Source: Bacteroidota bacterium
GTDB lineage: Bacteria; Bacteroidota; Bacteroidia; Cytophagales; Cyclobacteriaceae
NCBI GenBank assembly: GCA_018267135.1
Contig: JAFDZA010000014.1
Location: 612,609 to 676,608, forward strand
DNA length: 64,000 bases
Direction: 5' to 3'
Position numbers and translations under genes: made by a program. This document shows, piece after piece, positions 53,990 through 61,300 of this stretch. The notes under the pieces were generated by a model, which made no database searches, was not told the origin of the DNA, and saw nothing but the letters and a program-made list of their open reading frames with translations. Numbering within the stretch: position 1 is the first letter of the stretch; each line of letters starts with the position of its first letter.

Positions 53990-54561
53990 TACCTGATTCT
54001 TTTTTTATTAGCCAGATCGAAAGCGGTGGCGGCTCCCGTAATAGCACCAAACAAATGGGCTTCCCATGAAATATGCGGATCGGTTGGCAAGATACCCGAC
54101 AAAATGGCTCCGCCATAGACAAACAAAATAATAACAGAAATAGTAAGCGACAAAAAATCTTGCCGCAAAATGCCATATAAAATTAGAAAAGAAGCGAGGC
54201 CATAGATCAGGCCGCTGGCTCCAATGTGGTACGAAAGTCGGGGGCTTAGAAGCCATACCAAAAAATTGGTAACGAAATAACATCTAAAAAAAACAATACC
54301 ACCAATGTGGTCGTAAAAAAAATAAAGTAAAGTACCCAGAAAAAGCAGTGGAAATGTGTTGGAGAGAAGATGCGCCAAACTACCGTGTAGCATCGGAGCA
54401 AATATGATACCGAGCAACCCGTGTAACGTGCGGGGGTAAATCCCTAAAAAGCCCAAATCAATTTGGTACGAATATTCAATCGTAAATACCAGCCACATTA
54501 AAAAGACGAAGCGAAAAGGAACAGCTGAACTGCTGAAGATTTGGTTTTCTCTATTGGGCAT
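53989..54561 (-). CDS. Rhomboid family intramembrane serine protease
   Basis: 190 residues, six transmembrane helices. The catalytic dyad is present: Ser in YHIGASGLIYGLASF and His in SWEAHLFGAITGAATAF; the HLLSNTFPLLFLG segment with H and N that stabilise the oxyanion follows the L1 loop. It is shorter than GlpG because there is no N-terminal cytoplasmic domain. Cleaves single-pass helices within the membrane; substrate unknown. Overlaps the TerB-like gene upstream by 11 bp and holA downstream by one base. Confidence 0.92.
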   Translation of the reverse strand: MPNRENQIFSSSAVPFRFVFLMWLVFTIEYSYQIDLGFLGIYPRTLHGLLGIIFAPMLHGSLAHLLSNTFPLLFLGTLLYFFYDHIGGIVFFRCYFVTNFLVWLLSPRLSYHIGASGLIYGLASFLILYGILRQDFLSLTISVIILFVYGGAILSGILPTDPHISWEAHLFGAITGAATAFDLANKKRIR

Positions 54562-55024
54562 TAACCGATGGATCTTTTATCATCGGCAAGTTAATGTATT
54601 TTGCTTCATCCGAGCCAATCGAGTTCATCCCCAAAATACCCCCTGAAGATTGAGCCACACTCAACGCCAGGTCTTTCATACTCTGATAGTACAACTTAGC
54701 AAAGTCAGGATCTAACTTAGGCCACAAATCATTTATCGAAACTAATTCATTATTTATGGCCTCATTTCGCAGATGCCCCTTGGCCGGGTAGGCTTGCAGC
54801 ACAATCTTCAATTTATCTTCAAAATCGGTGCTTATCTCGTCATACAACTGCATCATCTCGGTGCTAGACGATTTTTGGCTTCGCTTAGCCTGTTTTATCC
54901 CCTCTGTAATTTCATTGCGGTCTATGTTGCCATCAGCACCGGCAATCAGGATCGCCACTAAAATAGGCGCCTTCATCAAAAATTCCTGATCTTCTTCCGA
55001 AAGTCGGTTTAATGACATAGCCAT
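54551..55024 (-). CDS. TerB-like protein, copy 3 (divergent)
   Basis: 157 residues, helical, no signal peptide. APILVAILIAGADGNIDRNEIT near the N terminus has the acidic D-G-x-x-D-x-x-E pattern of the TerB first half; the second half (MKDLALSVAQSSGG) is weaker, so the assignment is tentative. First gene of the rhomboid-holA group on the minus strand, overlapping the rhomboid start by 11 bp. Divergent from the sigma-54 activator. Confidence 0.5.
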   Translation of the reverse strand: MAMSLNRLSEEDQEFLMKAPILVAILIAGADGNIDRNEITEGIKQAKRSQKSSSTEMMQLYDEISTDFEDKLKIVLQAYPAKGHLRNEAINNELVSINDLWPKLDPDFAKLYYQSMKDLALSVAQSSGGILGMNSIGSDEAKYINLPMIKDPSVNAQ

Positions 55025-55117
55025 ACATTAAAAGTAATACAGTTATCTTCTATTTTTAATGTAAATTTTGAACTTTATTTATTTTCGATTTTCACGCTTT
55101 TAATTCAATTCGCACCG

Positions 55118-56482
55118 ATGTACGAAAAAGACCCGATTAAGATATTTGTGGTAGAAGATGACCCTACCTATACTAAATATTTGCAATACGTACTGGGGTT
55201 AGATCCCGATTTTGAAACCGAATTTTATACTACCGGCCAGGACTGCCTCAACCAACTTCACAAAAAGCCGGCTGTTATTACGTTAGATTATTCCCTACCC
55301 GATATGCCGGGCGAAAAGGTGCTGAAAGCCATACGCGAATACAATCCTGACATTAGCGTAATCATCATCTCGGCACAAGAGAAAATCGGTACGGCTGTTG
55401 ACTTACTAAAGCTCGGAGCTTTTGATTACATTCCCAAAGATGAAGAGGCCAAAGACCGGATTTTAAATGCCATCAAAAACGCCCGCAAGAAAACATCACT
55501 CATCAAAGAAATAGACCGGCTTAAAGAAGAGATTAGCGCCAAGTACGAGTTCGAAAAAAGCATTGTGGGCAACAGTGAAGCCATCAAAAAAGTTTTTGCT
55601 CTGTTAGAAAAAGCCGTGAAGACACACATTACGGTTACCGTTACCGGAGAAACCGGAACCGGAAAAGAACTCGTAGCCAAAGCTGTACACTATAATTCAA
55701 AAAGAAAAAGCAAACCGTTTGTAGCCGTAAATATTGCGGCTATTCCAAAAGAGTTGATTGAGAGTGAACTATTTGGGTACGAGAAAGGAGCCTTTACCGG
55801 AGCGGCCACCCGGCGGATAGGAAAGTTTGAAGAAGCGGAAGGCGGCACTATTTTTCTCGATGAAATTGGCGAAATGGATCTGAGCCTTCAGGCTAAGTTG
55901 CTCCGTGTATTACAGGAAAAAGAAATTTCGCGTATCGGCAGCAACCAAGTAATAAAATTAGATGTGCGCGTAATTGTGGCTACCCACCGCAACCTGGCCG
56001 ATGAAACCAAAGCCGGAAAATTCAGAGAAGATTTGTACTACCGCCTGCTGGGGTTGCCCATTCATTTACCCCCCCTCCGCGAACGTGGAAACGACATCAT
56101 CATTTTGGCACGGCACTTCCTCGATCAGTTCTGTAAAGAAAACCAGTTGCCGAAATATAGAATCTCGGCCGAGGCACAAACCAAACTGATGAAATATGCC
56201 TTTCCGGGAAATGTGCGCGAACTAAAATCGGTGATGGACCTGGCTGCAGTAATGGCCGAGAAAAATGAATTGCAGGAAAACGACATTAATCTTCAAAATG
56301 CCCTGAGCGAAGATCCTTTATTGGCTCGTACTGACATGACTCTGGAAGAATATACCTACCGCATCATCCGCAGCTATCTCAATAAATACGATAACAATGT
56401 CGTAGAGGTAGCTCAAAAACTGGGCGTAGGCAAATCTTCTGTTTATCGCTACCTTAAAGAGATGGAGCAAAAAGGGATCTGA
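55118..56482 (+). CDS. Sigma-54-dependent response regulator (NtrC family)
   Basis: 454 residues in three domains. Receiver (~6-120) with phospho-acceptor Asp in [13 protein letters not shown] and the Lys in [11 protein letters not shown]+ domain (~145-380) with Walker [12 protein letters not shown], the GAFTGA loop that contacts sigma-54 ([12 protein letters not shown]), Walker [14 protein letters not shown], and the arginine-finger region. C-terminal Fis-type HTH (~420-454, [19 protein letters not shown]). All elements are intact, so it should open sigma-54 promoters when phosphorylated. Stop and the kinase start overlap (TGATG). Confidence 0.95.
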   Translation: MYEKDPIKIFVVEDDPTYTKYLQYVLGLDPDFETEFYTTGQDCLNQLHKKPAVITLDYSLPDMPGEKVLKAIREYNPDISVIIISAQEKIGTAVDLLKLGAFDYIPKDEEAKDRILNAIKNARKKTSLIKEIDRLKEEISAKYEFEKSIVGNSEAIKKVFALLEKAVKTHITVTVTGETGTGKELVAKAVHYNSKRKSKPFVAVNIAAIPKELIESELFGYEKGAFTGAATRRIGKFEEAEGGTIFLDEIGEMDLSLQAKLLRVLQEKEISRIGSNQVIKLDVRVIVATHRNLADETKAGKFREDLYYRLLGLPIHLPPLRERGNDIIILARHFLDQFCKENQLPKYRISAEAQTKLMKYAFPGNVRELKSVMDLAAVMAEKNELQENDINLQNALSEDPLLARTDMTLEEYTYRIIRSYLNKYDNNVVEVAQKLGVGKSSVYRYLKEMEQKGI

Positions 56483-58365
56483 TGGGTAAATCGCTGGTAT
56501 CGTACGTAAAAAAAGAAAGTTTCTTTAAAGCTGTAGTAGAAGATGGCTCAGACATTATTTTTATTGTGGACTACGCAGGCCGGATTCTATACCACAATCG
56601 GTCGGTAAAAGAAACACTGGGATATGGCCCTAATGCCCTGACCGGAAAAACATTTTTTGATTTTATTTATCCTCCTACCCTGTCCACATTTAAAAAAGCC
56701 TATACTCGTAGCACTCAAAAAAAATTTAATGAATCGGTGGAGTTTCAGTTCCGGTGTAAAGACGGCACCTACCGTTATCTGGAATTTAACTCTATTAATC
56801 TGTTGCAGAAAGAAAAAATAAATGGGCTTATTTTAGACTGTCGCGACATAGAGCAACGCAAAAAAGATGCCGATGAATTACTCCGGGCACAGAAGGCGAA
56901 AGATCTTTTTCTGGCCAACATCAGCCACGAAATCCGCACGCCCATTAATGGCATTGCCGGGATGGCCTCACTGCTGCACCAAAACCCCAATGCCGCAGAG
57001 CAAGCTACCTACCTGCACGCTATACAAAGTGCGGCCGACAACCTGAAAGTAATTATTAACGACATCTTAGATTTAGCTTCAATTGAGTCAGGGAAATTAA
57101 AATTTGAACAAATCGGGTTCAATCTGAACGACTTGCTCCAGTCGCTGATTGATACATTCTCACTTCAGGCCGCAGAAAAAGAAATTCGTCTGCTCTACTC
57201 CTTACAACCCGAGGCCAACCGTATTTTTCTGGGCGATCCGGTTCGGTTAAACCAGATTTTATTAAACCTGATTGGCAATGCCCTCAAGTTTACACAACAA
57301 GGCAGCATCTCACTCAATTGCCGCATCCTAAATAAAAAAAAGAATCGTTGGGTTCTTTCCTTTGAAGTAACTGACACCGGCATCGGAATCCCAAAAGATA
57401 AATTAGGTTCTATTTTTGAGAGCTTCAGCCAGGCTGATGCCAGCATTACCCGCAAATATGGTGGCACGGGGTTGGGTCTCACCATCGTTAAGCAGTTGGT
57501 AACCTTACAAAAAGGTACTATTTCCGTAAAAAGTAAAGAGAGAGCAGGGTCTACATTCACCGTAAAAATTCCCTATCGGGTAGCCGACTCCCAAGAAGTA
57601 TTGAGTCAGGAAAACAAATTAATGGTTCAAAAAAAATCCTTGCGGCACTTATCTGTATTGCTGGCCGAAGACAATGATATTAACCGGTTGTATGCCAGCA
57701 GTATTTTAAAAATTTGGGATTGTCAAATAGATTGGGCTGAAAACGGATTAGTCGCAGTAGAGAAAATAAAAAACACCGACTACGACATTGTATTGATGGA
57801 TGTACAAATGCCGATAATGGATGGATTAGAGGCAACCAAAGTGATACGAAACGGAGTTCCTTCCAAAAATAAAATTCCGATTATAGCGCTGACCGCCAAT
57901 GCTACCCGAAAAGATATAGAAGAATGTTTGGCTGCCGGCATGAATGATTGGGTAATCAAACCATTCACACCTGAAGACCTCTATCATAAACTTTCGTCTA
58001 TTAAGGTTCTTCCTCAACAAAAGAAAGCCCCTCCCCGGATCGACTTAAGTCACTTAAAGAAAATTTCGAATAACGATGAAAAATTCATCCACGACATATT
58101 GCAGGCACTTTTAAAAACATTTCCCGAAACAGTTACTCAAATCCAACAACTAACACGAGAGAATGACTGGAATTTGCTGCGAAAAATCGTTCATAAAATA
58201 AAACCCTCCCTCACCATGATTGGCCTGAAATCTACACACGAAAAAGCCGTTCGGATTGAGGAATTGACTAAAGGGCAAATCAATGATCTAAAGATTTCCA
58301 AACTCATCGAAAGATTTTGCTATGATCTGTTAGAAGCAGCAGAAGATATTAAAACTGTATTTTAA
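56482..58365 (+). CDS. Soluble hybrid histidine kinase (PAS-HisKA-HATPase-REC-HPt)
   Basis: 627 residues with no transmembrane helix or signal peptide, so it senses a cytosolic cue. PAS (~15-130, FIVDYAGRILYHNRSV), HisKA with His in NISHEIRTPINGIAGM, HATPase_c (NLIGNALKFTQQG, DTGIGIPKDKLGSIFESF, GGTGLGLTIVKQL), a C-terminal receiver with Asp in DYDIVLMDVQMPIMDG, and an HPt domain with His in IVHKIKPSLTMIGL. That makes a complete internal phosphorelay ending on HPt, which could pass phosphate to the NtrC-type regulator it overlaps. Convergent with the giant T9SS gene. Confidence 0.94.
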   Translation: MGKSLVSYVKKESFFKAVVEDGSDIIFIVDYAGRILYHNRSVKETLGYGPNALTGKTFFDFIYPPTLSTFKKAYTRSTQKKFNESVEFQFRCKDGTYRYLEFNSINLLQKEKINGLILDCRDIEQRKKDADELLRAQKAKDLFLANISHEIRTPINGIAGMASLLHQNPNAAEQATYLHAIQSAADNLKVIINDILDLASIESGKLKFEQIGFNLNDLLQSLIDTFSLQAAEKEIRLLYSLQPEANRIFLGDPVRLNQILLNLIGNALKFTQQGSISLNCRILNKKKNRWVLSFEVTDTGIGIPKDKLGSIFESFSQADASITRKYGGTGLGLTIVKQLVTLQKGTISVKSKERAGSTFTVKIPYRVADSQEVLSQENKLMVQKKSLRHLSVLLAEDNDINRLYASSILKIWDCQIDWAENGLVAVEKIKNTDYDIVLMDVQMPIMDGLEATKVIRNGVPSKNKIPIIALTANATRKDIEECLAAGMNDWVIKPFTPEDLYHKLSSIKVLPQQKKAPPRIDLSHLKKISNNDEKFIHDILQALLKTFPETVTQIQQLTRENDWNLLRKIVHKIKPSLTMIGLKSTHEKAVRIEELTKGQINDLKISKLIERFCYDLLEAAEDIKTVF

Positions 58366-58384
58366 TTTTATTTTAAAATCTCAG

Positions 58385-61300
58385 TTAGTTCAGCACGATC
58401 AATTTCCGATATGCCGGATTCTGCCCGGGGGCACCAATAGCCACAATATACACACCATTTATCAGCGAAGAAATATCAATGGTTTTCTTTCCACCAAAGG
58501 CATCGTTAAAATTGCCGGACAATACATAGATGCCGCGCTGATCGGCAATTTTCCAGACACTGCCAGTCGGATAATCGCCCGGCAACGACAAGTAGAACTT
58601 GGACTCGGCCGGGTTGGGGTACAACACAATGTCATCCAAAATTCCCGTTGTACTCTCTACTCCGGTAATCACCTGCCCGGCTTTAGAGTTTGGTTTAACC
58701 CGCAACACATAACTTTGAATAATTTCCTGCCTGCCCCGCTTAAGCGGGTCAATGTTTTGCACCCAAGCTACTAAGCGAAGTTTGGTCGGATCATTTATTT
58801 GGCAATCAAGTGTCGTTACTCCATTATTAACAGGATTGGTTAACACCAGCGAATCTAACCCACCCGGAGTAAGTGTTTGCAGGGACGGAGTGCTGCCACT
58901 AGCCGAATACAATAACTTGCGCACCACATGGGTATAATAGCTTCCGGAAACTAAAACACTATCTTCTACCAAAGCAATGTTTCCATAGATAGGAAAGGTA
59001 ATGACGGTATCGGCTTTAATATGGATACGGGCATTTATTTTATTCTTCGATCCGGTGGCAATCGTATCTACTTTAGTGATAAGAATCTGAGGCTTGCGCA
59101 GTGCTCTGCGATCTATTTCTACGCCATTTAAAAACTGAGAGTAATCGCCACTGGCAAAAGCCCCCACCTGAATTCCATCCATTACCGTATAGGGCGGTTG
59201 TTGCACATTGTAGAATAAAGCCCGGGCCGAAGCATCGTCTGCATTCGCTTGACTAAAAATATCCGGAGAAGGGAACCGCACATGATATTGCAGATAATTA
59301 AAATCAGATTCTCCTCTTCTTGCCGTTCGCTGGGTTTGATAGAGCGTATTAAAATTAGCTTCGGCATTAACGCTACCTGTTTGATTGGCATTGGTAAAGT
59401 TTTCAAAAAGTACATTCTTTATTTTGTTCCCCACAAAGAAGTTATCGAAGCCAAATCCATCATATTTCGCGTTTCCTGAAGGCGCCCCCTTACTGGCAAA
59501 AGCAATTCGTAAACGTACTTGTTTGCGCAGGGTGTCCAAATTATTCAATGGATTTACCAGCGGAATCATATCCAAATTATAACTGCCGTGGTACCAGGCA
59601 GCTTGCGTGCTGCCCGTCCATCCATACGGGCCAAAGCTGGGCTGCTCCCCCGGATTGGACGTTACGATGGCCCCGGGCGAATACCAGTTTATTCCTTGAT
59701 TGCGCTGTGCCGCAGGCAACCCGGCCAGCGGCCCCACTATTTGCCAACTTACCCCGCCATCCGTAGAATACTGAAGCACGGCACCATCCGAATTTACTTC
59801 GGTGTTTACCCAGTAATCTAAAGACACCATTGGCCGGTTCAGTTTCGTCAGGTTAAAGCATGGACCGTTAACGGCCGAGTTTTCATAATAGAAATAGGAA
59901 TTGCTATTCTTCCCCGTCCACCAGGAGTAATTACCTGTTTGAGGAGCTGGTTTAATTACCAACCCATTGGGTTTGCTCCACACCCAACTGGTATCGCTTA
60001 GAATGAGATTCGTGGGGGTAGAGTTTGTAGCAAAATACCCATTTGGCACTTCCGGTATCCAGCCTCCTCCTTTGGAGGTTGCATTTTCAAAATTTTCAAA
60101 GTAGGCCGAATCCACTAAAACCTTTTTGGTTTTGTAATCCAGAATAAAAACTTTTTTAAAGGGCGATGTGGCATAACACCCATTGTTGTTATTCACTTTT
60201 AATGTTACGGTGTAAGTGCCGTTCGCTGTGTATTTATGATTAGGGTTGCTGTATGTGCCTCCGGTATGATTAGCCGCCTGATTTGTTACTTTAGCGGAAG
60301 GCACGCCAGACACCGCTGGTGTGAGATCTCCAAAATTCCACTCTAAGTTAGTGATCGTACTCACTATCCCCGGGAAAGAATGATCTACAAACTTGGTAGA
60401 ATCATTGGTACAAATGGCCGACCAGGTAAAGGTCGGTGTAGGTGGGTTACCAATTTTCAAAGAATCGATAGGGCTGGTAGTTGAGCATCCTTTATCGGTT
60501 GTCATCGTCAATGATACAGCATACTTCTTAGGCATTGCATAAGCATGTGTGGCGGTCGATGTATCGCCAAATGCCGGGTAATAATAAATCTGGTTAGACC
60601 CATCGCCATAATTAAAAACAAACGTGGCCGGGTTAGAGGGTGTTAATGATGAAGGACTTATAGACGAATTCGTTTTAAATTTAATTGCAGTTACCACACA
60701 GTTATTTAACGGAGTAAACTTCGGCTTCGGGCTGGGATATACCAATAAAGTGTGCGTGTAGGTTGATGTAGCCCCAAAACTATTTTTAAATACAAACGTC
60801 AGCGGATAGGCATTCGATGGCAAACTGTCTGTGCTGATAAAATAATTTGAACCCACTTTTATTATATGCGATGCCAGTATAACCGAGTCGGGGCCATGCG
60901 CTGCATAAAAGCCGGTAGGTGGCAACCCGGTCGTAATATCTACGTTTGGAACTAACGCCAATGTTCCTTCATTAGAACAAAGTGGTATCTCTCCGGTGCT
61001 TAACGTTACTTTTCCATTTACAATATAGTTTACAGACGTAACAGGGTTTATAATGATTGACCGCGCTGTATCTTTTTTACAACCATTGGCATTCGTATAG
61101 GTATAATCCACTGTGTTAACACCTAAGGTCATAATACTCGGATCAAATGTTACCCTATCAACCGGTGAAGATTGTGGGTTAGTTAAACTTGATGTTACCG
61201 GCAAAATAGTAAATGCTCCTCCGCTGTTGTTTCCGGTTAATGTAACCGGAGCATCGTTCTGTGCCATCGTGGCGGGCAACCCTGTAAAGAAGACAAATGG

